A DNA stretch of 64,000 nucleotides from Chitinophagaceae bacterium (GCA_016704325.1 JADJAG010000012.1:238439-302438); one strand, 5' to 3'. Numbered from the stretch's first letter, positions 1 to 8,911 are shown. Made by a program: numbers and translations. Notes: generated from the sequence alone by a model not told the origin.

Positions 1-186
1 GTAGCTGGCAGCGCCATTATTTGCATTAGGGACCTCAAAGGAAAGGAAATGCCGATGGTATATCACTTACAAACAGGAGCAAGCAAGTTTTCATTCGATG
101 TATCAAAACTAGCTTCAGGTATTTACATGCTGGAAATGAAGTGCGCGGAGCGAGGTGCCTTTCAAAAGCTCGTGGTAATTCATTAA
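1..186 (+). CDS. T9SS type A sorting domain protein, C-terminal end only
   Basis: The first 61 codons of the window are open in frame 1 and end with TAA. The peptide has the usual end of a T9SS type A sorting domain: a strand, a turn rich in Gly and Lys, the LASGIYMLEMK core and a final basic strand ending QKLVVIH. In this family the domain sends the protein through the type IX secretion system to the cell surface, where it is normally cleaved off. The rest of the gene lies left of the window, so the cargo function cannot be told. Confidence 0.8.
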   Translation, partial: VAGSAIICIRDLKGKEMPMVYHLQTGASKFSFDVSKLASGIYMLEMKCAERGAFQKLVVIH

Positions 187-221
187 ACCTGATGGTAGGG
201 AGGTGGCACTGATTTTTCCCT

Positions 222-487
222 GTTAGTCCGGATTTGTAATCAATGCTGTTCGAAACATGAGCAAACCCCTGATGGGCATGGATTACAGGTAATTTACATT
301 AAGTTTTAACAAACAGTAAAAATAATGGTGCAACAGTTGTAAAGGACAATTCCTAAGGAGGAAAAATTTAACGAACTATTCGAGATTGATCTTGCTATCA
401 TTTTACCCGGTAGAAATTTGACTGAAAATCAATTCAGTCAAGGGCTCTGAAGGTTTCGAACACCTGTGATTACAAATCCGGACTAAC
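222..487. mobile_element. MITE-like element, family 1 (copy A)
   Basis: A 266-bp non-coding element is bounded by perfect 20-bp inverted repeats, GTTAGTCCGGATTTGTAATC at 222-241 and its complement at 468-487. The match continues imperfectly inward through a TGTTCGAAAC motif. No open frame of note lies inside and no target duplication was seen at the ends. A composite of two more copies lies at 1972-2473. The size, terminal inverted repeats and repetition fit a MITE moved by a transposase coded elsewhere. Confidence 0.75.
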
Positions 488-805
488 GGAAGCAGTAAAA
501 TGAAGAAGCCACATCTACTGCTCTAATCCGCAATCGTCAATCTCAAATCCGCAATTCCATTTCACAGTTTTGTTAAAATTACCGGTCTTTATTCTCCCGT
601 TAGTCCGGATATGGTAGCGAGTGGTCGGAATTTTATTAATCCCGATCATTTGAGCATTTGGATTTTCAATCCAATCATTTGATCCATCATTCCAGGAATT
701 TAACGTCAATTAATCTTTTGCTACCGGCATAATCAACAATCGGACTCAATGTGGGATTAGAAGACCGCGTTAGCGAGCGGTGTTCAACTTCAACTTTTTA
801 TCCCT

Positions 806-1654
806 TCATTTTTTTTCTCCTCTCTTTAATTTCCTTCTCCGTGATTCCGTCAACTCTTTAAAATTTTGCCTGGTCACTACTTTTCTCCCTGACTTCCTTT
901 CCAAATCCAATCGTGCCTTACCTGCAACGCTTCCTCCTTTTTTTGCAGCTATTTTATTTTCATCAAAACCTTGTGCATTTTGGTTCTGCACAATTTCTGT
1001 AGTGGACGCTTCACCGAGCATAGTAAAAATCAGTTCAAGATCGGTCATATGATCTCTTAGATTTTCTGAAGCCTTAGTGAGTCCTTTCAGCTTTTTATAA
1101 TCACGAGGAGTAATTCCAAATGTGGCTTTGCTTATTTCAGCCGTGAGAATGGAATACTCCAATCCTTCTTTCACTCCTCTTTTTTTCCACTCACCAGTAA
1201 GCTCATCACGAACAGCAATGCCCCGCATTCTCTTTTCAATCCATTCATCACTGTAGCCTTTTGCTTTATAAATTTCCCTCATTCGCTGTGAAGCCAATTC
1301 CGGATTTTCAATTTCTTCCAATCGTTCCTGCCCCATCTGAGCTAGCCATAGCTTAAATGGCTCCGCTTTCGGAGAGGGAACGGACTGAATAAGGCGAAGC
1401 AATTGTTGTGAATTTGCCACGTCAGTCATTCTCATTTTCCCATCAGCTGCTTCCATTTTCAAAGCGTTACAATTTGTAACGGTTTCATTACCCTCGTCCA
1501 GCAATCGTTTCTTCATTACCCTCCAATATACCTGCGGGTTGGGACTGTCGGTTAAAATGGTAATCACATCTACAATTGAGAAATACCATTTCTGTTCCTG
1601 TTCATTCCATTCTGAACGTACCTTTTTGCTTTCAAATAGTTTTATATTGCTCAT
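806..1654 (-). CDS. Bro-N domain antirepressor-like protein
   Basis: The protein is about 282 residues. It starts with a Bro-N/antirepressor domain (residues ~1-110; W-Y-F-S-I-V-D-V-I near the start and the SPKAEPFKLWLAQ stretch typical of the BRO/DinD-like family), followed by the conserved EIENPELASQRMREIY segment and a basic tail. Such proteins bind DNA and occur in phages and as solitary chromosomal genes, and their role outside phages is poorly known. I start at the second ATG (MSNIKLFE), because the seven residues before it are not family-like. The gene lies between copies of a MITE family and next to two ORF6N genes, which suggests mobile DNA. Confidence 0.8.
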   Translation of the reverse strand: MSNIKLFESKKVRSEWNEQEQKWYFSIVDVITILTDSPNPQVYWRVMKKRLLDEGNETVTNCNALKMEAADGKMRMTDVANSQQLLRLIQSVPSPKAEPFKLWLAQMGQERLEEIENPELASQRMREIYKAKGYSDEWIEKRMRGIAVRDELTGEWKKRGVKEGLEYSILTAEISKATFGITPRDYKKLKGLTKASENLRDHMTDLELIFTMLGEASTTEIVQNQNAQGFDENKIAAKKGGSVAGKARLDLERKSGRKVVTRQNFKELTESRRRKLKRGEKK

Positions 1655-1971
1655 AGTTTGTAATATTTTCCACAAAGCAAATGAAAAAGACCTGGAAGTT
1701 TTAGCCTAAAAGTTTCTTTAAAAAACATTTGCAATGTTTCATCCTGTAGAAGCACGTTTAAGTACCGGCTCCAGTTGGTCCGGATATGGTACTGCACTGG
1801 TCGTGATTTTTATACACGATTTGTAAGGAATACATTTTATTAATAACGTTCACTCTAACCAGGTACATATAGCTAGCCATGGAAGGACAACCAGCAAATT
1901 CGCGCTTCACAAAGCAATAATATAAATGATGTAGTGGTTGACTTTGTGCAATATGTTATTTTATGACCCCC

Positions 1972-2473
1972 GTTAGTCCGGATTTGTAATCAATGGTGTT
2001 CGAAACATAACGAAACCCTTGATGGTCATACATTACCGGTAATTCCTTTAGGTGCTTTTACACCAGGAAGAATTATATTGTACCTGTGGAGCCTGACTAT
2101 TCTATGGAAGAAAATATTACTGACCTGTTCGAGATTGATCTTCCGCTCACTGCACATGGCACCCAGATAACTGAAAGTCAATCCAGTCAAAGGTTCTGAA
2201 GGTTTCAAACACCTATGATTTGTAATCAATGCTGTTCGAAACATGAGAAAACCCTTGATGGGCATGGATTACAGGTAATTTACATTAAGGTTTAACAAAC
2301 AGTAAAAATAATGGTGGAACAGTTGTAAAGGACAATTCCTAAGGAGGGAAAATTTAATGAACTATTCGAGATTGATCTTGCTATCATTTTACCCGGTAGA
2401 AATTTGACTGAAAATCAATCCAGTCAAGGGCTCTGAAGGTTTCGAACACCTGTGATTACAAATCCGGACTAAC
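1972..2473. mobile_element. MITE family 1, two fused copies (B and C)
   Basis: Copy B begins at 1972 with the same left terminal repeat as copy A and runs to about 2217, where its right end is missing. There copy C starts without its first nine bases, joined at a shared GATT/GATTTG. Copy C ends at 2473 with the intact right terminal repeat. Copy C is almost identical to copy A, while copy B is clearly more diverged. The arrangement looks like recombination between two neighbouring copies. Small open frames inside are not conserved and are not called as genes. Confidence 0.7.
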
Positions 2474-2490
2474 ATCGGGAGTCGCCTAGC

Positions 2491-2661
2491 CTAAATTACT
2501 TTTGAACGCTTGCTTTTGCGACCTTTCTGTATTGTAGTCTTTTTTCGACGTGTTTGAATGAACTCAGAAATAATTTTCTCTTCGGTCATAGAAACCGGAC
2601 GCGATTGTAATCCGTCAAATAAATCATCAAAAGAAGGTTTTGATTTTCTGCTATGCTTCAT
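2491..2661 (-). CDS. Small basic protein, unknown function
   Basis: A 56-codon frame starts with ATG (MKHSRKSKPSFDDLFDGL) and ends with TAG. The first half is acidic/hydrophobic (FDDLFDGLQ), and the second half is strongly basic (many K and R), as in small DNA-binding or antitoxin-like proteins. It lies 82 bases downstream of the ORF6N gene on the same strand and could be cotranscribed with it. I do not recognise a family. Codon use looks natural, but the frame is short, so it may not be a gene. Confidence 0.45.
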   Translation of the reverse strand: MKHSRKSKPSFDDLFDGLQSRPVSMTEEKIISEFIQTRRKKTTIQKGRKSKRSKVI

Positions 2662-2743
2662 AAAGTAAAGTTAGTAATTCTGAAATTTATTCAGTTAAGC
2701 GAATCATTGCGTTTGATGATCTGATACAATAGCTCCTGCTATT

Positions 2744-3280
2744 TCAATCAGTGTCTTTTTGTATTTGGTAACCAATCCGTCGCCGTGGTTCTTCAGGCGG
2801 GTTGAGTATTTGTTTTAAATAGGTGAAGATTATGTTGATGTCTTGTTTGTTTGCCGTGATTTCTTTCTCTAATATTTCAAGTTTGAGCAGAATATCTTTA
2901 TGCATAAGTGCCATCTCGCGAAGTTTCACAAAGATTTCAATGATGCGAATACTCATTTGTATCGCTTTTTCACTCCTGAGCACATTCGCAAGCATGAGTA
3001 TTCCATGTTCGGTGAATGCGTATGGCAGGAATCCACCTAAATGCTGTTTAGATGGTATCGCAATTTGCGATACCATAAGATTCACGTCCTCCTCAGAGAG
3101 TTGGAACATGAAATTTGACGGGAAACGACCGATATTTCTTTTCACTTGTTCTCTGAGCCGAATGGATTTTACTCCATACAATTCCGCCAGGTCACGGTCC
3201 AACATGATTCTTTTATCACGAAGTACAAATATTTTACTGATGACCTTTTCATCAGGTATTATTGATTGATTGTTTGTCAT
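2744..3280 (-). CDS. ORF6N domain protein (copy 1)
   Basis: A 178-residue protein with the ORF6N domain at residues ~10-100: the motif KIFVLRDKRIMLDRDLAELYGV, then the RFPSNFMFQLSEEDV block and FTEHGILMLANVL. ORF6N belongs to the KilA-N/antirepressor group of DNA-binding domains common in phages and mobile DNA of Bacteroidota. The C-terminal third is helical with a coiled-coil look and ends in a basic RRRIGYQ segment. The second copy at 3623-4159 shares the architecture but is well diverged. A 35-bp spacer repeat and a duplicated yifB tail connect the two copies. Confidence 0.85.
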   Translation of the reverse strand: MTNNQSIIPDEKVISKIFVLRDKRIMLDRDLAELYGVKSIRLREQVKRNIGRFPSNFMFQLSEEDVNLMVSQIAIPSKQHLGGFLPYAFTEHGILMLANVLRSEKAIQMSIRIIEIFVKLREMALMHKDILLKLEILEKEITANKQDINIIFTYLKQILNPPEEPRRRIGYQIQKDTD

Positions 3281-3353
3281 ATATTATATAAATGTCTACT
3301 AATTGAGTTAACCGCTTCAATCCGCAATCGTCAATCCCCAATCCGCAATCCCT

Positions 3354-3608
3354 TCACCCTGCCCAATTCTCCTTATCCAAACCCCTGTACTGAATCGCTT
3401 CCGCCAGATGCTCCACTTTAATATCCTCACTTGCTTCCAGATCTGCAATAGTGCGGGAGACTTTTAGGATTCGATCATACGCCCGCGCAGATAATCCCAA
3501 TTTCTCCATTGCCGTTTTTATAAGTTGATCACCTGCAGCAGGCAACAAGCAATATTGCCGCATCATCTTAGTACTCATATGTGAATTGGAATGCACGTTC
3601 TTGTGTCA
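3354..3608 (-). pseudogene. Detached copy of the yifB/comM 3' end
   Basis: About 85 codons here repeat the last part of the neighbouring yifB gene (the C-terminal Mg-chelatase-like domain). The peptide differs from the intact tail at only a few positions (for example H/Q, G/S), but the DNA differs at many third codon positions. That means the two tails diverged under selection before they came to lie side by side. Homology stops near 3608 at a His-Lys-(Asp/Asn)-Val-His segment, where unrelated sequence begins. The fragment has no start or ATPase domain of its own and is probably not functional. Confidence 0.85.
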
Positions 3609-3622
3609 CCTGGATTTGATTA

Positions 3623-4159
3623 TCAATCATTGTCCTTGTGTGTTCGGTAGCCAATGCGTCTCCGTTGTTCTTGTGCAGGGTTAAGTAATTGCTTCAGGTA
3701 GGTGAATATCAAATTGATGTCTTGCTTTTTCTGTGAAACATTCTTTTCCATCTGCTCCAGTTTTATGATGATGTCTTTGTGAGCGAGTACCATCTCCCGT
3801 ATTTTGGCAAAGATTCTTATCACCCTGATATTTACTGCAATTGCATTGTTGCTGTTTAAAATACAAGATAACATGGTAACGCCTTGTTCAGTGAAACAAA
3901 AAGGATGATATCGCAGTCCTTGCCGGTCAGCATTGGAGGTCACAAATTGTGACCTCCACCCGGTGAACTCTTCTTCGCTCATTTCAAACATAAAGTCTTC
4001 CGGAAACCGGTTTTTATTTCTTCGAACAGCTTGTTTTAATACCTTGGTGGCTACTCCGTATAAATCCGCCAGATCGCGGTCTAACATCACCTTTTGTCCC
4101 CGGATGAGATAAATTTTACTCATCACTGCTGCATCTACTATTATTAATGCTTTACTCAT
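3623..4159 (-). CDS. ORF6N domain protein (copy 2)
   Basis: From the ATG at 4159 the protein has 178 residues, the same length as copy 1, with the ORF6N signature (KIYLIRGQKVMLDRDLADLYGV, RFPEDFMFEMSEEEF, CFTEQGVTMLSCIL) and the same basic C-terminal RRRIGY ending. Upstream in-frame starts at 4201 and 4267 exist, but the paralogue argues for 4159. It lies between the intact yifB tail and the detached one, so it seems to have arrived together with one of them. Probably a DNA-binding protein of antirepressor type; target unknown. Confidence 0.8.
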   Translation of the reverse strand: MSKALIIVDAAVMSKIYLIRGQKVMLDRDLADLYGVATKVLKQAVRRNKNRFPEDFMFEMSEEEFTGWRSQFVTSNADRQGLRYHPFCFTEQGVTMLSCILNSNNAIAVNIRVIRIFAKIREMVLAHKDIIIKLEQMEKNVSQKKQDINLIFTYLKQLLNPAQEQRRRIGYRTHKDND

Positions 4160-4279
4160 ACCAAATCTTTTTTCGTATTGAGCTTTGTATTTTGATTGCA
4201 TACTTTTTGCACCTGAACCTTCATTGCAGGAGATTAACCCCTTCAATCCGCAATCGTCAATCTCCAATCCGCAATTCCT

Positions 4280-5875
4280 TCACCCCGCCCAATTCTCTTT
4301 ATCCAAACTCCTATACTGAATCGCCTCCGCAAGATGTTCCACTTTAATATCTTCACTTGCTTCGAGGTCAGCAATGGTACGCGAGACTTTTAAGATTCGA
4401 TCATAAGCACGCGCAGACAATCCCAACTTCTCCATTGCAGTTTTTATCAACTGATCTCCAGCAGCAGGAAGTAAACAATACTGCCGCATCATCTTCGTAC
4501 TCATCTGTGAGTTTGAATGCACGTCTTTATGTTCTGCAAAACGTTGCTCCTGGAAGATGCGGGCTTTTACGACACGCTCGCGAACGGTATCACTTTTTTC
4601 GGAGAGCTTGATATTCGATAATTCACGAAATGGAACAGGCGTAACTTCTACATGCAGATCAATACGATCCAACAATGGACCTGAAATACGATTCAGATAT
4701 TTCTGAACTACACCTGATCCGCAAACACATTCCTTCTCCGGATGATTATAATAGCCACAAGGGCAAGGATTCATAGAAGCAATCAGCATAAAACTGGCAG
4801 GGTAGTCAACAGAGAATTTGGCACGTGAAATCGTTACGCGTCTTTCTTCCATGGGCTGACGAAGAACTTCCAGTACCGTGCGCTTGAATTCGGGTAGTTC
4901 ATCGAGAAATAAAACACCGTTATGTGCCAGTGAAATTTCTCCGGGCTGCGGATTCATACCACCTCCCACCAATGCAACATCGCTGATGGTATGGTGTGGC
5001 GATCGGAAAGGCCTCACCGAAACCAGGGATGCTTCTACCGGTAACTTTCCGGCTACGGAATGAATCTTCGTAGTCTCTAATGCTTCATGTAATGATAATG
5101 GTGGCAATATGGTTGGAAGCCGTTTGGCCAGCATTGTTTTTCCGGCTCCCGGCGGTCCGATCAATATCACATTATGTCCGCCGGCAGCAGCGATCTCTAA
5201 AGCGCGTTTGATATTTTCCTGTCCTTTTACATCAGAGAAATCTACATCGAGGTGATTCTGTTGTTCAGAAAATTCTTTGCGGGTATCTACAATGGTTTGT
5301 TCCAGTTGTAAATCGCCATTAAGAAAACGAATGACTTCCGAAATACTTTCCACACCATATACTTTCAGATTGCTGACGATGCCGGCTTCCCGCGCATTTT
5401 GTTTCGGCAGGATGAAACCTTCAAACTCTTCTTTGCGTGCCTGGATAGAGATGGGCAATGCTCCCTTTATCGGTTGCAGAGAACCATCGAGCGATAATTC
5501 ACCCATGATAATAAACCGGTGCAGCCGTGAAGCATCTACCTGGTCGGATGCTGCCAGAATACCAACAGCCATGGTGAGGTCGTAGGCAGAACCTTCCTTA
5601 CGGATATCGGCAGGAGCAAGGTTGATGACGATCTTTCGGCGCGGCATGCGATAGCCACTGTACTTAATGGCCGCTTCAATGCGGTGCAGCGATTCTTTAA
5701 CGGCATTGTCAGGCAGCCCTACTAAAAAATAGTGCATGCCCTGTCCAACACTTACTTCTGCAGTAATGGTAAGCGCATCGATTCCATTTACGGCGCTGCC
5801 GAATGTTTTTACCAGTGAGCTCCTGGGATCGTCGGATTCGAATGTATCGATTGATTCTTCTTCGTCTTCATACAT
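4280..5875 (-). CDS. YifB/ComM family Mg-chelatase-like AAA+ ATPase
   Basis: A 531-residue AAA+ protein. After a short acidic extension (residues 1-22) comes the ChlI-like domain (SLVKTFGSAVNGIDALTITAEV, ~20-190). The ATPase core has Walker A GPPGAGKTML and Walker B VLFLDELPEF, then a Cys-rich insert (CPCGYY...CVCG) and the C-terminal Mg-chelatase domain (~440-531). Members such as ComM are hexameric helicases that help branch migration during natural transformation. ATG at 5875 is used because no other ATG precedes the conserved domain. The last ~85 codons are duplicated downstream with an ORF6N gene between, so the present tail may be imported. Confidence 0.92.
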   Translation of the reverse strand: MYEDEEESIDTFESDDPRSSLVKTFGSAVNGIDALTITAEVSVGQGMHYFLVGLPDNAVKESLHRIEAAIKYSGYRMPRRKIVINLAPADIRKEGSAYDLTMAVGILAASDQVDASRLHRFIIMGELSLDGSLQPIKGALPISIQARKEEFEGFILPKQNAREAGIVSNLKVYGVESISEVIRFLNGDLQLEQTIVDTRKEFSEQQNHLDVDFSDVKGQENIKRALEIAAAGGHNVILIGPPGAGKTMLAKRLPTILPPLSLHEALETTKIHSVAGKLPVEASLVSVRPFRSPHHTISDVALVGGGMNPQPGEISLAHNGVLFLDELPEFKRTVLEVLRQPMEERRVTISRAKFSVDYPASFMLIASMNPCPCGYYNHPEKECVCGSGVVQKYLNRISGPLLDRIDLHVEVTPVPFRELSNIKLSEKSDTVRERVVKARIFQEQRFAEHKDVHSNSQMSTKMMRQYCLLPAAGDQLIKTAMEKLGLSARAYDRILKVSRTIADLEASEDIKVEHLAEAIQYRSLDKENWAG

Positions 5876-5926
5876 AGCCTGTATCTTTTATCAGATATCA
5901 TATAGAAAATAGGGTATTGGTGAAAG

Positions 5927-5966
5927 TTGCGCCCTTTGCAGGTTGTTTGCCCGGCAAAGGGCGCAA
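5927..5966. other. Perfect 13-bp hairpin between osmC-like gene and yifB
   Basis: TTGCGCCCTTTGC at 5927-5939 is perfectly complementary to 5954-5966, leaving a 14-base loop. It lies just past the stop of the OsmC gene. No T-run follows on the minus strand, so it is not a standard terminator. It could be an RNA stability element or a small palindromic repeat. Confidence 0.5.
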
Positions 5967-5990
5967 TCGTTTCATTAGAAAGCTAACTTA

Positions 5991-6401
5991 TCAAAGCAGC
6001 GCAGCTTCCAACGTTATGGCCAGGTTCAGTGCTTTTGAAACCGGGCAGTTGGTCTTTGCCTCTTCAGCACATTCCTGAAATTTTTCGGCAGTGATGCCGG
6101 GAATCTTTCCTTTTACCACCAGGTGCGAAGTTTTTATCACACCATCTTCCACGCTAACGGTAGCAACTGCCTGAATAGAGTCAGGAGTAAATCCTGCAGC
6201 ACCTAAAACAAAACTGAGTTTCATGGAATAACAAGCAGCATGAGCAGCTGCAATTAATTCTTCCGGACTGGTGCCTTCCACATCCTGGAACCTTGTCCTC
6301 CAGGAATAAGATACACTATCCAGCACTTTACTTTCTGAAGTCAAGCTTCCGCTTCCTTCTTTTCCTGTGCCGTTCCAGACGGCGGTTGATGTACGTTTCA
6401 T
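5991..6401 (-). CDS. OsmC family peroxiredoxin
   Basis: A 136-residue protein with the full OsmC fold. The two conserved cysteines sit in AAHAACYSM (~75) and NCPVSKAL (~118), the redox pair that reduces organic hydroperoxides in OsmC/Ohr proteins. The N-terminal segment MKRTSTAVWNGTGKEGSG and LDSVSYSWRTRFQDVEGTSPEELI match the OsmC rather than the YhfA subfamily. Likely cytoplasmic and protective against peroxide stress. It is encoded upstream of yifB on the same strand, with a hairpin between them. Confidence 0.9.
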   Translation of the reverse strand: MKRTSTAVWNGTGKEGSGSLTSESKVLDSVSYSWRTRFQDVEGTSPEELIAAAHAACYSMKLSFVLGAAGFTPDSIQAVATVSVEDGVIKTSHLVVKGKIPGITAEKFQECAEEAKTNCPVSKALNLAITLEAALL

Positions 6402-6414
6402 GGGTTGTTGTTAA

Positions 6415-6650
6415 TTGCTAAATGGTTGAATGGTTAAATGGTTGAATGGTTAAATGGTTAAATGGTTGCGGCAAAGCCGGTGAGTTGAATAACTAAATGG
6501 TTAAATTGTTAAATTGTTGCGGCAAAGCCGGTGATTAGAACAATTAAGTAACTTAACCATTAAACAGTTTAACAGTTTAACAGTTTAACAGTTTAACAGT
6601 TTAACAGTTTAACAGTTAAGCAATTCAACAGTTAAGCAGTTCAACCCCCA
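6415..6650. repeat. Octamer-type tandem repeats (AAATGGTT / AACAGTTT)
   Basis: The spacer between recA and the OsmC gene consists of short units. The left half has repeats of TTAAATGG/TTGAATGG, then two GCGGCAAAGCCGGTGA hairpin units, and the right half has six or more tandem TTAACAGT units. The two halves are partly complementary and could form a long weak hairpin. Similar TTAAATGG plus GCGGCGAAGCCG blocks recur at 20.8, 52.5 and 55.3 kb. No gene is visible. Confidence 0.75.
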
Positions 6651-6653
6651 TCC

Positions 6654-7685
6654 CTAATCCTCCTCCTTCTCCACCGGCAACACATGATCCGCTACCATCA
6701 CTTTCTCCCGCACCTTCTTTTCAATCTCATCAGCGAGTTCGGGGTTGTCGATCAGTAATTGCTTTACGGCATCACGGCCTTGTCCGAGTTTATTGCCTTC
6801 ATAGCTGAACCAGGAGCCGCTTTTCTGTACAATGTTCAGGTCAACGCCCATGTCGATGATCTCGCCTGCCTTTGAAATGCCTTCGCCATACATGATGTCG
6901 AATTCGGCAAAGCGGAAAGGTGGTGCTACCTTATTTTTTACCACTTTCACTTTTACATGATTGCCTACTACCACATCGCCGTCTTTGATCTGTCCGAGCC
7001 TCCTGATATCAAGTCTTACCGATGCATAGAACTTCAGTGCATTGCCACCGGTAGTGGTTTCAGGGTTGCCAAACATCACGCCAATCTTTTCGCGGAGCTG
7101 ATTGATGAAGATGCAGCAACAACCTGTTTTGCTGATGGTTGCGGTAAGCTTACGAAGTGCCTGCGACATCAGTCGTGCATGTAATCCCATTTTGGAATCA
7201 CCCATTTCACCTTCAATTTCGCTGCGGGGTACCAAAGCGGCTACGGAGTCAATTACAAGGATGTCGATGGCACCTGAACGGATCAGGTTGTCGGCGATCT
7301 CCAAAGCCTGTTCTCCATTGTCGGGTTGCGAGATGAGCAGGTTTTCTACATCTGCCCCCAGCTTCTGCGCATAGGACTTATCGAAAGCATGCTCCGCATC
7401 AATAAATGCGGCAATGCCTCCTTTCTTCTGCGATTGTGCAATGGCATGAATGGCCAGTGTAGTTTTACCTGAGGATTCCGGGCCATAGATTTCAATCACC
7501 CTGCCTTTTGGTAACCCACCTACACCCAGTGCCAGGTCGAGGCCCAGCGAGCCGGTAGAGATGGCCTCAATAGGTTCAATCATCGTATCACCTAATTTCA
7601 TAATGGTGCCCTTGCCATAAGCTTTGTCTATTTTTTCCATGGTCAGCTTAAGGGCTTTCAGCTTTTCCTGGTTTACTGTTGCCAT
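6654..7685 (-). CDS. recA: Recombinase RecA
   Basis: A 343-residue RecA that is complete. The Walker A motif GPESSGKTT lies near residue 67, Walker B LVIDSVAAL follows, and the L2 loop region FINQLREKIGVMFGNPETTTGG and the ALKFYASVRLDIRR block are intact. RecA binds single-stranded DNA, drives homologous strand exchange and stimulates LexA-type repressors. The start MATVNQEKLKAL is standard. No SOS box could be named with confidence upstream. The short C-terminal tail is acidic (EKEED), as usual. This is one of the larger housekeeping genes without a frame break. Confidence 0.98.
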   Translation of the reverse strand: MATVNQEKLKALKLTMEKIDKAYGKGTIMKLGDTMIEPIEAISTGSLGLDLALGVGGLPKGRVIEIYGPESSGKTTLAIHAIAQSQKKGGIAAFIDAEHAFDKSYAQKLGADVENLLISQPDNGEQALEIADNLIRSGAIDILVIDSVAALVPRSEIEGEMGDSKMGLHARLMSQALRKLTATISKTGCCCIFINQLREKIGVMFGNPETTTGGNALKFYASVRLDIRRLGQIKDGDVVVGNHVKVKVVKNKVAPPFRFAEFDIMYGEGISKAGEIIDMGVDLNIVQKSGSWFSYEGNKLGQGRDAVKQLLIDNPELADEIEKKVREKVMVADHVLPVEKEED

Positions 7686-7862
7686 ACTTTGTTGGATTGT
7701 TTAATGATCAATGAATAAAAAACGAATTTCAATAAAGATTTCCTATAATAAATTACAATGTGGAGATTTATTTTTCAACAGATACATTCATTTATAAATA
7801 CAGTTCATAAAAGTAGGAAAACAAATCGAAACCAACTAACCCTGCTTCCGGTTTTAGAAAAA

Positions 7863-8297
7863 TTAGCGAAGCCTGTCCATGGAACGAAGCAATGCTTCAT
7901 CCTTCCTGATACCCCTGACAGCCAGTATATTGAACACGATACCTGCAACAGGCAGCAATGCGCCCAGCCTGAATTCCAGCAGGTCAAAATGCTGGAAAAA
8001 CTGGTGTTCCAGTTGAATTAGCAGCAAAGCGCCCAGCAGGAAAATGATATATAATAATATATTGCCGGTACAAAAATGTTTTTGTCTTTTCCGGTTTTTA
8101 TAGGTGAAAATGGAAAGAAGGTGTGAAATCACCATCAGCACAGGCACAGGCAACAGCAGCAGGTGTGTTCCCGCGCCAATCACGTTCATGCCTTCATCAA
8201 TTAACACGGCAGCACTTTGCCAAACCGGAACGAAATAAAGAAGTATGGCACATGCCATGGATAGAAAAAGATAAACACTTTGAATGCGCTGGATCAT
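7863..8297 (-). CDS. DUF4293 family membrane protein
   Basis: I take the ATG at 8297, giving MIQRIQSVYLFLSMACAILLYFVPVWQ, the typical start of the Bacteroidota DUF4293 family. The longer frame to 8444 has no family-like sequence and runs into a MITE. The protein has about 144 residues and four predicted membrane helices (near 7-27, 46-66, 75-95, 106-125), with a basic loop KNRKRQK. Its function is unknown; in related genomes it is often found near housekeeping genes. Confidence 0.85.
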   Translation of the reverse strand: MIQRIQSVYLFLSMACAILLYFVPVWQSAAVLIDEGMNVIGAGTHLLLLPVPVLMVISHLLSIFTYKNRKRQKHFCTGNILLYIIFLLGALLLIQLEHQFFQHFDLLEFRLGALLPVAGIVFNILAVRGIRKDEALLRSMDRLR

Positions 8298-8416
8298 TGT
8301 GAAATAAACGTGTTTTAGTTGGGTTTTTGAACTTGTTGATTTATCGTTTCCGAATAACAAACAGTCTTTGAAATCAGCGACAAAATAAAGAAGATTTGAT
8401 GAACTGTGGGCAAACT

Positions 8417-8613
8417 GTTGGGTGGGGTGTATGACAAATTGCACTTAATGCTGTAGCGTTTACCTTAGCGCCATGCTTTTTTAGCGCCAAGACGCGAAGT
8501 CGCGAAGAAAATCACAAAGGATCAATATGCTACGTTTTTTTGGCGTCTTGGCGTCTTCGCGCTTGTATTATTTTATCGCTGAGAAATGCAATTTGTCATA
8601 CACCCGTTGGGTG
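8417..8613. mobile_element. MITE family 2, copy 1, with 8-bp target duplication
   Basis: The element proper is 8425-8605 (181 bp). It starts with GGGTGTATGACAAATTGCA and ends with the complement of that sequence. It is flanked by a perfect direct repeat GTTGGGTG (8417-8424 and 8606-8613), the footprint of transposition. The interior is filled with AGCGCCAAGACGC-like palindromic units and codes for nothing convincing. Copy 2 near 49 kb has the same interior in inverted orientation. Confidence 0.9.
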
Positions 8614-8911
8614 CAGCAACAACTATCGAATGAGTTAAGCAGTTTGACTCATTCACTTCATTCCAGTCAACACCTTTCCAAAGAGAAACTATCTGCCGGT
8701 ATTGTCAACATACTACAAGCATATCTTTTTCAAGACCTGTTGAATCAATTCCATCATTTTCATACAACCTCTTCTCGCAGAGTTTAAGTAAGTTTGACGC
8801 GATTCCACAGGTCAGAATGAATGTATTGATTAGGGATGATGCCAGGTTATCTTTCTTAGCCGAACCGATCCTGATCGTTTGAATTCAAAAATAAATCATA
8901 GCTCCACCTAA

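Noticed and set aside
232..260. tRNA-like T-loop (TGTTCGAAAC)
   Set aside because: The motif belongs to the MITE inverted repeat; no acceptor or anticodon stem can be formed around it.
2026..2265. Open frame of 79 codons across MITE copy B
   Set aside because: It spans the junction of two repeat copies, is not kept in copy A and has no protein-like pattern.
8527..8787. Open frame starting in MITE family 2 copy 1
   Set aside because: The first part is repeat DNA also found inverted at 49 kb and the rest is non-conserved spacer; no family resemblance.
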